The notes: a model not told the origin generated them from the letters alone. A stretch of 64,000 bases of DNA from Gordionus sp. m RMFG-2023 (GCF_954871325.1 NC_088777.1:22421366-22485365); one strand, 5' to 3'; shown: positions 1 to 12,085, numbered from the stretch's first letter. Translations and numbers: made by a program.

Positions 1-129
1 GTTTACATTCTTTTGTATTTAAAAAAGATCGTTGGTTATTATTTTTAAACAAAATTAATATATTATAATAAATCAATATGTTATTTTAATAATAAAGATA
101 GTATTTAAGAAATTTTGTGTCGTACTATA

Positions 130-515
130 ATTACCTATTTTGAAAAATAGTTGCGTATTTTATTTTGGAAAATAGTTACCTATTTTATTTTGAAAAAGAG
201 TTGGATATTTTATTTTGAAAAATAGTTGGCTATTTTATTTTGAAAAATAGTTGGCTATTTTATTTTGAAAAATAGTTGGCTATTTTATTTTGAAAAATAG
301 TTGGCTATTTTATTTTGAAAAATAGTTGGCTATTTTATTTTGAAAAATAGTTGGCAATTTTATTTTGAAAAATAGTTGGCTATTTTATTTTAAATAGTTG
401 GCTATTTTATTTTAAATAGTTGGCTATTTTATTTTAAATAGTTGGCTATTTTATTTTAAATAGTTGGCTATTTTATTTTGAAAAATAATTACCTATTTTA
501 TTTTGGAAAATAGAT
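130..515. repeat. 25-bp AT-rich minisatellite
   Basis: About fourteen head-to-tail copies of a 25-bp unit beginning TTGGCTATTTTATTTTG are seen. The first and last copies are diverged, and a run of shorter 22-bp variants lies at about 390-470. The units lie directly side by side, so this is a minisatellite and not a CRISPR array. No gene is seen in bases 1-640. Confidence 0.92.
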
Positions 516-639
516 TCGATTTTATATTTATAAAAAATAATATGCGGATAACTCGGCCCGCAAAAATTTTTTTTAGCAATTTTCATATTTCTCCCACAAA
601 ATACCGAATTTCTCCCTTAATTTGAAAATTTTGACCTTG

Positions 640-975
640 CAATATGACCCTGAACCCCCGTATTTTAACTGTGCCTGAACCCGGACCCTTTAGAGTCCAA
701 GGGTTCTAGGTGACATAAAAAACTTTAAAAATAAAAATAAAAATTTTAAAAATTATATAAATTTTTTAAAATTTTATTAACTTTTTTTAGTAGAATCATT
801 CATTTTATCTTCATGTTTTTCTTTCAATTTTCTTGACTTCCATTTTATTTAGAGATTGATATCGTAATTTATTTTCTAGTGTAGGTAATAATATTTTATT
901 ATATAAATTTATTAATATGCTATGTTATAGAAATGCATTGATTATTCCAATGAATTATTTTGTTAATAATTTATA
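640..975 (+). mobile_element. 5' end of a GAACCC-type hAT element
   Basis: This stretch aligns by eye with the first 390 bases of the bounded MITE at 27563-28535. It shares CCTGAACCC/GAACCC motifs, GTATTTTAACTGT against GTATTTTGGCTGT, GGTTCTAGGTG, and a block around TAATATGCT. It should be the left end of a longer hAT element, whose transposase tail may be the piece at 8460-9174. The flanking 8-mers (632-639 and 9175-9182) do not match, so I cannot prove the two ends belong to one copy. Bases 975-1090 show no gene. Confidence 0.55.
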
Positions 976-1089
976 AAAAAACGAAAGAAATATTATTTAA
1001 GGTGAGACTATTTTAACGTTAACATCTATTTTATTATCATTTTCTTCTCATATTTATATCTTTTTACAAAACTAAAAATTAGAATATAA

Positions 1090-3530
1090 ATAATAAATTT
1101 ATAAGAAAAGGTTAAATCCAAAAACAAGTTTAACCAAAAAAAATAAAATTGTAAGAATTTAAATATGAATAGAATAAGTTTAACAAAACAAATAATATTC
1201 AAATATGCAATATTCTCTTTCTTCTAATTTCATGTAAGCTGTCATCGAGTGCTTGTTGACATCTGGGTTTCTCAGCTTGTTGCACAAGTAAAATTTGTTA
1301 TCATTGCTTGTATGCATGGCATTCTAACGTTGGTTTGTCCAAATCGTTACTTGATATCCTTATCGCAAGTTGTCTTCATCAATCGTGATTTTGTCATGTA
1401 AGCTTGCTTGTGGTACTCGGACGTTATTATTATCAATTTTCAAAATTGTTATCATCATCAGTCAATCGTAAATAATTAGGAATAATAATTAATCAAATTG
1501 GATATTAGAATAAGTGAACTATCAGAATAATATATGAATTTCGAATAATATATAGAATATGAATCAAATGGAATAATCTATATCATATTTTTTTATCGTT
1601 TAATTTATTTTTTTTGCGTTTTAGTGTCCAATATTAATTTTAATATTTTTATATATAAGTTATATAGGCTTTTAAATAAGCAGGTTTTTGTTTAATTCGT
1701 ATTGGTCTAGAAATCGGTACATTATCTTTATTAGTAATTTTTTTATTTTGGTTCACACTTCCCTCCTTATAAGAATTTTTAGAGTTATCATAATTTATAA
1801 ATGTGTTAAAAGAATTCTTATTCTTAATTGATCCAAGTGTCTCCTTAATACACCTTTATCTGTCTTAATTTGGAACATCATGTCACTTTCTTTGTGTGTG
1901 ACTATGCCTTTCCACCATTTGTCATCACTTTGTACTTTGTACCAAACAAAATCTCCTACATTAAAGGTTCTATTGCGTAGTAATGTTATGTTTTTATCCT
2001 CTTTTTCCTCTAACGATTTTAATAAGCCCCATTTAATCCTAATGTCGCTATTAAAGGAAGGTGTAACTCCTGTTGTATCATTTCTTGTGTTTCTATAATT
2101 GAATAAAAATTTGTCAAATGCTTAATTTAAGTCAATCTTTATATTTCTTTTCATATTGCCTTAAACGTTCTCACCATACGTTCCACCTGGCCATTAGATT
2201 GCTGGTGGCATGCGGACGTTACTACATGTTTAATACCATAATGCAAAACTTCTCAAAATCATTATTTGTCAAGTTGGTACCATTATCACAGTAACTATGG
2301 TTTCAGGTATTCCGAATAGCTTAATGGTTTTAAAAATTTCTTTTAATGTGATATCGATAGTAATGTTTTTGACAGAAACAATAATTGGAAATTTTCTATA
2401 GGCATCGACCATTATCAACCAATTTTTTGTGAAAAACAGACCCGGATAATCTATATGTATCTTTTCAAATGGTTTGGTTGCTGAAACCCATGGTTTTTGT
2501 ATCTTTTTAGGATTGTCATGATAATTATAATCTTCACCACTTTTAATTTCCATGTATTTGTCATTATTTATACCAAACCACCATATATAATCTTTGACTA
2601 AGGATTTGATTCTTCCTGCTCCCAAATGACCTTCATGTAATTACTGCAGTACGTTTTTTCTTATAGAAGACGACAGAATTATGATTTTGTTGCTTTTGTA
2701 AAGACAATCTTTAATTTAATTCCAATTCAATATTTTTGTAAATCTTGGTCTCTATAGCAGCGTCTACATGAGCGGGAGGGGTAGGAACAGTTTGCTTTTT
2801 ATTTTTTTGAAGGGGGTAGGCTGCTTTAATGGGGGTAGGATAAATTTTTTGGGGGGTTATCTATTAAATTTTGAGATGAAATAGGACAAAATTGATTGCT
2901 GTTAAGATTATTACTTCTATTATAGAATTATTCATCGACCAAATCTATATATTGTAAAAAATCATAAACATTGTTTTCCAAATAAAACTTTCTGCATTTA
3001 AAAGGTTTAGATATTTCAGCAAGCTCATAATGCCATAATAATTAAGTCATTGTAAATAATGGAGGTTTAATTGAATTTATCTAAAAAATAAATTCTTTAC
3101 ATTCACAAAATATCTATAGTAGAGATAGATTAATTTAAGCTATCCTTTATAAATTCTCTGAAAAGAGTATCAATAAATTAAAGAGATGAAAATAATAATA
3201 AGGAGACACCACCACTGAAGGCGGCGAGGACTTTTTAGGGAGGTAGACAAAGGTTTTTGAAGGGGGTTTGCATCCAGGGAAGTAGACGCTGCTCTATAGG
3301 CTCGTTGTTCTTAATATCATTGATGGACCTGTGTTAATTTAATATCTTTGTAATTCATCACGTATTTTATTAAAATCATTAGGTATATCCCCAAAGTCAT
3401 TTATAATTGGGATATTTTCAACAACTTCAAAGTTACATTCTTGTGGTAATCCTGAGAGACAATCAGGAACAACATTATGTTTACTAGCTTTATACTTTAT
3501 ATTTATTATATGCATATACCAATTTGGTGT
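1090..3530 (-). mobile_element. Ty3/gypsy LTR retrotransposon fossil A1
   Basis: Fossil of a Ty3/gypsy element on the minus strand. Its 3' LTR spans roughly 1090-1757, ending in a purine tract (plus strand 1758-1769, CTTCCCTCCTTA). Integrase and linker sequence lie at about 1850-2740 and RNase H/connection sequence at about 3300-3530. It belongs to the same family as A2 (12597-15470), to which its LTR and pol parts align in reverse complement. It is heavily broken, with about a dozen or more breaks, and its 5' half is absent. Divergence from A2 suggests it is old. A 534-bp hAT MITE lies inside it. Confidence 0.8.
2758..3291. mobile_element. hAT-type MITE (534 bp) nested in A1
   Basis: Terminal inverted repeats (TIRs) CAGCGTCTAC (2758-2767) and GTAGACGCTG (3282-3291) are perfect over 10 bp and begin and end with CAG...CTG. 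The 8-bp target duplication CTCTATAG is exact (2750-2757 and 3292-3299) and fits the hAT target pattern nTnnnnAn. No coding capacity is visible. The subterminal parts are purine-rich (GGGGGTAGG blocks). A related internal block, TTTTGAGATGAAATAGG-like, recurs at about 52570-52620. Removing it restores a continuous A1 pol sequence. Confidence 0.92.
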
Positions 3531-3980
3531 ATATACATATAAAAAAAAATAATAAAAAGTATTTTAATATAATGTAAAAATAAAATTAACCTTTATTGCT
3601 TTTTCATTCTTTCTAAAACATCAATAACAAAGTAAAAAATTGTCAGTTTTAAAAAATTAATAATCAAATTTTACGTGATACGTGATATATAGCGCTTTTG
3701 CCCTCTAGCGTTGAAGATTCAACAGAGCTACGCTAGGTTTTCCTCATTTCCATCTAATTGGAACAATTTAATTTGGGTATAAAAGTAAAAATATGAGGAG
3801 CCCTCCACACGTTTGTGGGCAAGCCGCACGTACTTGTAGGCACACCATTTCAAAAAATGTTGCTTAAACCTCTATAGGCTTTAATTTAAAAGGATTGGGA
3901 CAAAGAAAAAGCCTATACCCAAGAACTAAAATATAATTTAGTTACTTTAAGGGTGGGCGGTGGATCATTTTTAATTTAAA
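3531..3980. other. Unassigned spacer between A1 and the LINE
   Basis: I see no gene or bounded element here. There is a poly-A stretch at about 3541-3560 and a short GC-richer part at 3690-3850. The junction between the gypsy fossil and the LINE 3' region lies in this interval but has no legible duplication. Confidence 0.4.
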
Positions 3981-4111
3981 AATTTTACAAATTTACAAAT
4001 TTAATACAAGTTTTAGTAAGAAAAACTAAAGAATACTTCCAAAAAGTTGAATATTGTTGATTGGGAACCTTTAGATAATGATATGTGAGCAAAGAACTTC
4101 AAAATACGTTT

Positions 4112-6047
4112 TCATTTGAGGTAACTTTTTTTAATGCGGAAAAGTTTTTTGATGGATCTTTTATTGTTATTAAGTTTTATGAATTGTTTCATATTAATAT
4201 TTAAATCCATTAAATCCTTTATGGTTTTATAGTACCATAAGGATTTATATTTTGTGTATTGTTTTCCCTTATGTGTGTACAGCCATGCTATGGCGTCATG
4301 AGCTAAATTGTGGTAGGAGTTCTTTATTATATGAGCTAGGAACTGTATACGGCGTTTTTTTACAGTGATATTAATTGGCGTGTGATTAGATTTTTTCCAG
4401 AGATTTTGGTTTGATATGACTCTTGGATAGAAAATGCCATTAATTATACGTAGACAATTATTTATAAATGATTGTAATCGTCTCATTTCCGTCTTATTTG
4501 CTTCCCAAATTTCCCCACCATATAATAGAATCGGAACAATTGTCGAGTTGAATAACTTCAGTCTGGTAAAAACAGAGATCTCTCTTGTTTTCCAAATTTT
4601 CATATACTTGTAGAAGGTTCCCCTCGCCTTTTGTATTCTTATCGACAATTCCTCTTTACCACTACCTTTATTGTCTAGTGTTATACACAAATATCTATTT
4701 TATCTACAACCTTAATTATTCTTCCTCCAAAAGTAAGATTGTCCATTGGTGGAGCATTTGGGGAGCGGAGAATAACAGTTTTTTTGAAATTATTTCAAGT
4801 CCAACTCTTTGACTTAGGGTCTCTAGTAAGTATAATAAATTTTTGGTTTCATTTATGCTCTTGGAGATTACAACAATGTCGTCAGCATAAGATATTATTC
4901 TGTTAACAAAGGATATGGACTTATCAGATCTTAGATCAACAAGATCAGCTGCCCCTACTGCTTATCTTATAACTTTATTAATTATCATGTTAAATAGGAG
5001 TGGTGATAGAGTACACCCCTGTTTTACTCCTTTTTTAATTCTAAAGCAGGGAGATATTTTATCGTTTATTCTAAAACACGCTACTAATTTAGAGTAGTGG
5101 TTTTTTAAGATGAGGATTATTTGAGGTTCTATTCCACATTCAGCTAGCGTATCCCATAGAGCTCCGTGATTAACATTATCAAAAGCTCTACTAAAGTGGA
5201 TGAAAGTGTAATAGGATGATATTTTGTATTTATAACATTTCTGCATTATTATTTTCAAGGCTAATATTGGTTCTAATATGTTTCTATTCGGCCTATAAGC
5301 ACAAATGTATTTGGGGAAAAGATGGGGCTTCGATTGCACAATTTTATTTTTTAATAACGTCATAAATATTTTAGATACACATGATGTCAGAGCGACGGCA
5401 CGGTAATCTGTGAAATTCCGTGTGGGGAAATTACATAAAAATGATTCATTCCATTCCTCAGGAGTTTTCCCACTTTCCCATATATTAAAAAGGGTCAAAA
5501 GGAAGGAAGAGACAGTCCTAGGTGCAATTTTCAGATACTCAGCTGTTATGTCATCAGGACTCGGAGCTTTGTTTCTACGTAATTTTTTTATTATGTTAGT
5601 GATCTCATCTATAGAAAAGTCAGATGGGGGTGATACCGAGATTATATTTAAGCTAGCTGGTGGGGTTGCTTTCCTTGAATCGAAGACTGTCATGTAATAG
5701 TCAAGCCATACAGCTATTTGTTCATCTTGATCTATGATCACTTTCCCATTCCTTAAGGCAATGGAGGGGAATTTCTTAAAGCTACTAGGTTTACAAAAAT
5801 ATTTTAATTTTTTATATGCGTCATATATCCTGTTTTCCTTCATATCCCTATCAATGTCAAAGGCTTTCCTCGCGATATATATTCGTCTATCTCTGCATAG
5901 TAGTTTCTGTATATTCTTCCATAAGTCGCTATTTGGGCCGTTCACGCTTCTTAACAAATTTATTTTCTCTAGAGTGTCATTAGCCATCCATTCTTTCCTA
6001 GAGAGGAGTCGCGTTTGGCAAAACGTTGTATGATTCTGTAAGACCAC
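4112..6047 (-). pseudogene. LINE reverse transcriptase and C-terminal region
   Basis: The first part (6047-4962, 361 codons) holds the N-terminal and finger regions: DITAEYLK, YRAVALTSC, a palm block with FSRAFDNVNHGALWD, and GVKQGCTLSPLLFN. The catalytic YADD is readable at 4890-4879, in another frame, inside a stretch translating as ISYADDIVVISKS. The last part (4690-4112, 192 codons) carries the LINE C-terminal signature (LLYGGEIWEANKTEMRRLQ, then KKRRIQFLAHIIKNS). Frame changes lie around 4960 and 4690. RTE or a neighbouring clade fits best; phylogeny would decide. Confidence 0.8.
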
Positions 6048-6178
6048 TTTTAAAAAGTTTCCAACATGCTTCTACATTTTCCTGTCTTGTTATATTTACA
6101 AAGTTAGCTACTTTTCTAATTAATTTTTGATCGAACAGTCTCGCATCTTCTGGTTTTGTACTTTATTGGGTTTATGTG

Positions 6179-6781
6179 TTATATTTGTGCGCGAGAGATT
6201 AGTATTAGGACCAATTGAAGTTTGTCTACTTCCACTGTGATAACTCCATAGGTTTTTAACCTGAGCAATCTGTGATCTGATATGTTGATATTTGTTAGTG
6301 CTTTTACATCAACAAACCACCGGTGAACATTCGAAATGAAAAAGTCGATTTGAGATTTTTGCTGAGCCCTTACAAAGGTGTAAGTGTTACTTTCACGGTG
6401 GCTAAAAAAAGTATTTTCGATCTTAAAATTATTGTTCTTACAGAAATCAAGGAGTTTCTTACTATGTTCACAATTTCGTTGTAGTATTGTAGCATGCCCA
6501 ATAACATTACCATTTACATATTCATCTTCTTTGCCAAATTTCATGTTAAAATCTCCTAAGATAATTATATTATATCTTCTCGGAAGGGAGTGTATCGTGT
6601 TTATCATAGAATCAACGAAACTTGAACTCTCCTTCCTATTGGGAGGGACATAAAAATTAATGATTATTGTGGGCCTAAAATTCGTGTTCAAATATAACAG
6701 TCCGCATCTATCTGATACCGGAACGAATTTGACTATGTATTTCCGCATACGTTTATTTATAAGGAACGCTATCCAGACCAA
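6179..6781 (-). pseudogene. LINE endonuclease, C-terminal two thirds
   Basis: This 200-codon frame reads VWIAFLINKRMRKYI, VPVSDRCGLLYL and IIINFYVPPN, followed by ILGDFNMKFG, SQIDFFISN and ISDHRLL. These are the GDFN, (S)xxDF and SDH motifs of the EEP (exonuclease-endonuclease-phosphatase) fold, with the catalytic Asp, Asn and His present. It lacks the N-terminal strand with the first catalytic Asn and Glu, which is found 1.4 kb further on at 8415-8220. The protein would nick target DNA for target-primed reverse transcription. Confidence 0.82.
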
Positions 6782-7149
6782 CTACCATTCGTGAATTCCT
6801 GAATCCTCCGAGAGGAATGAAGGTACATCGGACTAGGAGGCTGGGCTAGCGGGGGGGGGGGCTTTGGCGCGCAGGGGTGTGATTGTTATCCAGTGTATCA
6901 TCGGGCGCATCGCTGTCCCCATCAGCGTTTGTTGGTGAAAACAATTGATGCCTCAGTTCCCTGAGATATTTATTAACGATGGCTAACCAATTAGGGAGCT
7001 GCATTGTTTTCGCCCTTCGAGCCGGTGGACCGTTGCTCGGGCCGGGAACCCCTGCTGGTACCGGCGGGTTGTTAGAAGAAGAAGGTAGAAGAGTAAGTGG
7101 TAGAGATGAGGAGGGAGAAGATAGAGAAGATAGCAAGATAAGGAAGTGG

Positions 7150-7430
7150 CGGTAGGAAGACTCTCATTTCATTTTCTTGCCCCTGGCGGGGGCCGCCTCC
7201 TTCCTGTCCGGTCGCTTACGGTATGTTGAAGTCGACGGGCCTGCTCGGTTCCTTTCACGAAAGGGCCGTGGATCGTGGTACACCGTTATGTTTTCCCCAC
7301 ACAGGAACTTCTCTTGATATGAGGCGTCATTGTTTCTGGCGGTCTGCCAATTCCAATGAATTGCTAGGGCAATGACTCTAATTCGCTTTGTCATTATTTT
7401 TAGCATCCTGATGTCCGAGTCGACTTGAAT
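7150..7430 (-). repeat. Copy a of an internal duplication (with 7985-8219)
   Basis: The interval aligns closely with 7985-8219 in direct orientation. Both run from GTCGACTCGGACAT through the reading ALAIHWNWQTARNNDASYQ to GCTTACGGTATGTTGAA. Copy b lacks a short stretch present in copy a near 7232-7255. The two are separated by the 145-codon frame, so the insert is partly tandemly duplicated. Confidence 0.85.
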
Positions 7431-7984
7431 AATCTCAATGATTTAGGCAATATGCTTAATTTTATGTCTGTCTCGGTCATTTGCCTTGCATTTCGGCTCC
7501 AAGAGATCCTGTTGGAGTCCGGCCCATACCTTTGTTAATCTTTCAAAAGCCTCGGCTGGTGTGCGGGGTACTTCCGGGAGCGGCGGTGGTGCAATTGGCG
7601 GCCGGGACGTAGAGTTCTCTATATTTCTTGGGGTGGACGTGTGGTGCGGCGATGGCGTCCTTTCCCGGTCCCGCTCTTGCCTATCAACCTGGGTGTATAA
7701 CAGCGCCATTTTTACTGATATCGCCTGCATGGCAGAGATTATTGCCAGAGAACTTGGGTCTGCAGGTGGAATGTCAACAGAATTATTCGGCGTGAGTTCG
7801 AAGATAGTACCGTCTAACGCTGGCATTCGCTGGCCCGTAGCAGCTTGATTGGCTACATCCACAGGGGGCCTATTCCCCACGATAGTTGCCTGGTTGAGTC
7901 ATTCTTGGTCGAACCATGAGGGAATAAAAAATTTCGATATCAAATACAAAAGAAAATAACAATGAGTATAATATCGTAATAATA

Positions 7985-8219
7985 AAGTATTTATGTAAGC
8001 CGCCTCCCTCCTGTCCGATCGCTTACGGTATGTTGAACACGAAAGGGCCGTGGATCGTGGTACACCGTTATATTTTCCCCACACAGGAACTTCTCTTGAT
8101 ATGAGGCGTCATTGTTTCTGGCGGTCTGCCAATTCCAGTGAATTGCTAGGGCAAGGACTCTAATTCGCTTTGTCATTATTTTTAGTATCCTAATGTCCGA
8201 GTCGACTGTGAGAATCTCA
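7985..8219 (-). repeat. Copy b of the internal duplication
   Basis: Second copy of the block described at 7150-7430, with few substitutions. The high similarity implies the duplication is younger than most of the surrounding debris. Confidence 0.85.
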
Positions 8220-8415
8220 AGGTGGTGCCCGAACAGAAAATTTTATAGTCATTAAAAGTAGCTGTATTCACCCCTGGAAAGTGAGTTTCCTGAATGCCAA
8301 TTATATCGATTTTCTCAGCTTCTAACATCCTTAGGAGAACCGCCAGCTTGTTTTTCATATCCTTTTATGTTAAGAGACGCTATTTGTAGCTTGCCTGTGA
8401 ATTTATACTCCATAA
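8220..8415 (-). pseudogene. LINE endonuclease, N-terminal start
   Basis: Reading from the ATG at 8415, the minus strand gives MEYKFTGKLQIASLNIKGY. One frame shift later it gives LLRMLEAEKIDIIGIQETHF, ending FCSGTTL at 8225. The SLNIKG and IQETH motifs contain the first Asn and the Glu of the EEP active site. It is the missing N-terminus of the frame at 6781-6179. Confidence 0.8.
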
Positions 8416-8459
8416 CAGTGTTCTGGTTTGAATCCAAAGATGTATTGACGCAATTAGGA

Positions 8460-9174
8460 AATTAAAAGTGCAGTATATTTAGACCCTCGATATCAAGTTT
8501 TATTGAGTATTGAGCAAAAACAAATGACTAAAGACCATCTAAGGATTTATGACATGCTCAAAACTCCATTATTTACAATATATTGGAGGCTAAGACAATA
8601 CCTACTGGTAGTACTGATAATAATAATGATAGCAACATTGATGATCTTGAAATTTTACTTTTAGATAGAGAAAAAAAAATCAATTATCATCAGAGAGAAA
8701 GGAGGATCAAAAAATGCCTATTGCATCTTTAATAGTAAAGTTGTCAGAAGTTAAGAGAATAAATAAGGATGTAAATATTTTAAAATTTGGAAAAAAAATA
8801 CATCAATATATCCAGAATTATATATCTTATCTAGAATCGTCATGGTTGTACCGGCGACACATGTATTACAAAGATAACTATCTATTTTAGGTATGGGTGG
8901 AACGTGGATTTTCATCTTTGAAACATATATATTGTCTAATTTACGTGGAAATCTCAAGGATATATTTTAGAAGATATTATTATTGTCCGATTGAATAAAA
9001 AATTTAAAATATAAATTATTTCATTTATAAATTTTTTATTTGTAAATTATGAATGTGTATTGAAGTATTATAATAAATAAATGAAAAAATAAATCTTACT
9101 GGACCCTGACTCTTTTTAAATTTTACTGTACTTAGACCTGTACCCTTTTTTTTGTCGAAGGGTTCACATCCCTG
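8460..9174 (+). mobile_element. hAT transposase C-terminus and 3' end of element
   Basis: The plus strand reads, in changing frames, YPELYILSRIVMVVPATHV at about 8810-8870 and VERGFSSLKHILSNLRGNL at about 8895-8955. This is the hATC dimerisation domain of hAT transposases (family knowledge). The 3' end, GTCGAAGGGTTCACATCCCTG at 9154-9174, matches the right end of the MITE at 28515-28535. This fragment therefore identifies the autonomous family that could have moved those GAACCC-type MITEs. Several frame changes make it inactive. Confidence 0.72.
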
Positions 9175-10434
9175 CTTTAAAACACTTAATCGCATATATT
9201 AAAAATTCTAATATTTCATTGACATTCTTTTTCTTTAAATTAATCGTCTTGAAATACTATCTTTAATTAAGTTTCCAGCTTGTGTAAGTCGAAAAATTAA
9301 GAATAAAATGCATTTAATTTCCAATAAATTTTTGAGGAAATTTTGATTTGGAATTTGTCAATAAAAAATTGCATTGATTTATTATCTCTTATTCTAATTA
9401 TAAAAATTTATAAGTTTCTTTTATGTTGGACAATCCGGTCTATTACGTTTTTCTTGTCTAAATTGTCTTCGATATTCTCTTTTACATTTAAATTTCTACA
9501 AAAAACATCTAATTATTCTTTGTTTGATTTAACTGAATTTCTGACATCTTTAATACTTTGCAGACAATAAGATTATAGCATGAAGCAGTTAAATAATAAA
9601 TCTAATTCATGAGAAATTTCTTAAGAGAATATATAACAAATCCGGTTGATATAGCCGATGGAAATATGCCAAGCGGAACTTTAAAGTTTTTAAAAAATAT
9701 AGGGGACAAGACAAGAGCCCTTACATCAGAACCTAAAGAATTTTATTTTTTAAAACAAAACCTTCAAATCACAATTTTAAAATATAATTACGCATGTTTT
9801 TTGAGAACTTGTAGTCCCACCTCCGTTTTTATATAATATTGTTTTATTTTATTTTATTTTATTTTATATTTGATGTGAGAAAACTATATTGAATAAAAAT
9901 ATATTATTTAAAAAAAAAAAAAATCGTATTTATAGTGATAAAATATATTTTTTTTATGTAGTCGATATAAATTTTATTCATTAAACGAATTTAAATAATA
10001 TATTTTAAAAGCCAGGTTATACACATTGGGCAAAATTTATTACACAATTATTATTTCGACAAAAAATGCTTGCATTGGACGATATTCACAATTTCGCGAT
10101 TTGTTGGTTAGAGGCCTATATGTTGTGTCATCGTTTTAGCTAGCCCTTGTAAAATAGTATTTTTTTTTACCTTATCATTCCACTTTATTCAAAGATGCTG
10201 TTTGTTAATATAGTTATTAAAAGTAGCTTGCTATAGTAGAGTTATATTTTTTGGTATAAGCCCCTAAATTGGGTTATTTGTTTAGGTACTTTAACAAAAT
10301 TTTATTAATATTTTAAAATTATGAATATCAATCATTTTTTACAAATAAATAAAATAGATGTATTCAAAAAATTATATTTATGTAAATTTGGTAATCACTT
10401 TTGCATTTATTCAATTATTAAGAACTTGAAAACC
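9175..10434. other. No gene seen; AT-rich spacer
   Basis: Two 75-codon frames (9343-9570 and 9609-9836) show no motif and look like chance openings. A short (TTTTA)n microsatellite lies at about 9841-9868. I found no paired inverted repeats. Confidence 0.5.
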
Positions 10435-11143
10435 CAGGGATTCGAATAGAACCCGAACCTGGTGAAAAAAATATGAACCCGAACCAAACCTGAACCCTGT
10501 TTATAAAATTTTAAAAAACCTGAACCGAACTCGGGAATTATATTTGAACCCGGGTTCAACCGGGTTTAGTGTATTGTTTAAAATCATATATTAAGATATT
10601 TGTATAATTGTAAATACAAATATTAATAATTTAATTGAGATTTTGTAATATTTTAAAATTTCCAATAAAGTGAAGTGTTAATATATTTTAAACAACTTAA
10701 TTCATTTACGCCATTTTTAAAATTTTTTTAATTTATTCTCAAAGTTTTAAACAATTAAATTCATTTATGCCATTTATTTTTAATTTTTTACTTATTCTGA
10801 AAGATTAAAAAGTGAACAAGTCAAAGTTAAAATTATTATATTAGATATTGTTAATTTTAAAAAATCTAACTTAAAAATTGTTAAACAAAGATATAGAGCA
10901 GTTTTGTAAACTTTTGTAATTTTAACTATATTTTGCCTATAAATAAAATAAAAAATTTATTTTTTATACCAAATTTATGTCTAGTTTTCTAATTATGATT
11001 TAAATATAGAATTTTTTTTTATCAATTCAAAAATTCTTAAACCCAAGCTGAACCCGGAACCAACCCGGGTTCAAAAATATTTTCCTAAATAGAACCCGAA
11101 CTGAACCTAATCCGGGCTAAAATTTTGTCGGGTTCGATCTCTG
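10435..11143. mobile_element. hAT-type MITE (709 bp), GAACCC family
   Basis: It starts CAGGGATTCGAA and ends GGTTCGATCTCTG, which pair as imperfect inverted ends. The flanking 8-mers TGAAAACC (10427-10434) and TGAAAAAC (11144-11151) match at 7 of 8 positions. Both ends carry repeated GAACCCGAACC/GGGTTCGG motifs. There is no coding frame. The ends resemble, but are not identical to, those of the element at 27563-28535, so this is a related subfamily. Confidence 0.82.
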
Positions 11144-11223
11144 TGAAAAACTTAAGAAAGTTTGTTTAAAATAGTTGAAAATCAAAATAATCAAGAAAAT
11201 AAATTTTTCGAGAATAATAGTAT

Positions 11224-11390
11224 GATGTCCCTGATTCGTGTTGTTAATCGACTAAAAGACGACTAACTAATAGTCGTAGTTAGGAAACTCGAATAAGAAC
11301 TCGAGCGATTAAAGAGACTATTTAGTCGAATAAGTTGGTTCATTAAGTCGGCTTAGACTACCCATTTAATCAACTAAATTGCTAATATGG
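11224..11390. mobile_element. Possible degraded foldback MITE
   Basis: GTGTTGTTAATCGACTAAA near 11237 is partly mirrored by TTTAATCAACTAAATTGC near 11364, and short palindromes (ACTCGAATAAGAACTCGAG) lie between. The left end resembles the TAGTGTTGTTAAACGG terminus of the bounded MITE at 26186. No duplication is legible. Confidence 0.35.
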
Positions 11391-11689
11391 TGGTGAAAAA
11401 ATTTTTATTATTTTATTTTATTTTCTAAAATATATTGTATCTTTTTACAAAATATCATCGGTATATATATAATTTAATATAACAAATTTGAATTACATAA
11501 AAGCTTTTCCAAAATAAAATATAAAATTAGTTTTACAAAAATAAGAATAAGATAAGAGTATAAAAATAAGAATAAGAATAAGAGTGTAAAAATAATAAAA
11601 AATTAAGGTACAAAGTTAATATAGTTTAATTTTTATTATTCAACATAAATCAAATTTTTGAGCCTAACTTGCATTGTATAGTTGGGGTA

Positions 11690-12085
11690 AAATATATTAT
11701 AAACATGTTAAATTGAGATTTCAGTGAAAATAAACCATGGAAAAGTGACAACTGTAATAATCTTTATTTTTAAACTTTTTTCACGCAAATGGGTGAAAAT
11801 ATTTATAAAATTTAAGTGAAGATGAACCATAGAAAATTGTTCGTCATATTCGTTATTTTTAAAAATTTTTTGAATTTTTCGAAGCAAATGGTTCAAAAAA
11901 TAGTGTGCAAACATGTTGAAATAAAATTTCAAAGTTGTACCAACGAAAAGTAACAATTGTCATAATATTTATTTTGAAACTTTTTAATTTTTTTTTAAAG
12001 CAAATGGGTAAAAATATACATTGTAAACATATTAAATTAAAATATCAACGAAGATGAACCATAGAAAAGTGATCATAATTGTAAA
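11690..12085. repeat. Short satellite-like array, about 100-118 bp units
   Basis: Four diverged units are recognised by the anchors AAGATGAACCATAGAAAA, CATAATATTTATTTT and AGCAAATGGGTGAAAATAT, recurring about every 100-118 bp. The 82-codon minus-strand frame over it (11956-11708) is a by-product of the repeat. Confidence 0.75.

Larger units (their letters stand above)
6790..8219 (-). other. GC-richer insert splitting the LINE endonuclease
   Basis: This 1.43-kb block is clearly richer in G+C than its surroundings. On the minus strand it holds three short frames: 7880-7443 (145 aa, Pro-rich, with ERLTKVWAGLQQDLLEPK), 7406-7164 (80 aa, basic, with IHWNWQTARNNDASYQEKF) and 7136-6846 (96 aa, Ser/Pro-rich). 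The second frame is duplicated (7991-8176). I do not recognise the protein. It could be the ORF1/gag-like part of another retroelement or a captured fragment. The flanking endonuclease halves abut in sense, so it is an insertion or rearrangement and not part of the LINE open frame. Confidence 0.55.
3981..8455 (-). mobile_element. RTE-like LINE (non-LTR retrotransposon), broken
   Basis: The minus strand carries, in order, the start of an apurinic-type endonuclease (8415-8220), an insertion of unknown sequence (8219-6790), the rest of the endonuclease (6781-6179), reverse transcriptase (6047-4690) and a C-terminal region ending at 4112. The GVKQGC.LSPLLFN and YADD motifs and a C-terminal LLYGGEIWEANK block are typical of RTE/CR1-like LINEs. 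The protein is in at least four frames, so the copy is dead. Neither a poly-A or microsatellite tail nor a target duplication could be fixed, so the 5' and 3' limits are approximate. Confidence 0.8.

Noticed and set aside
9343-9836. Two 75-codon frames as small genes
   Set aside because: Low-complexity AT-rich composition, no motif, and no neighbouring signal. Such frames are expected by chance.
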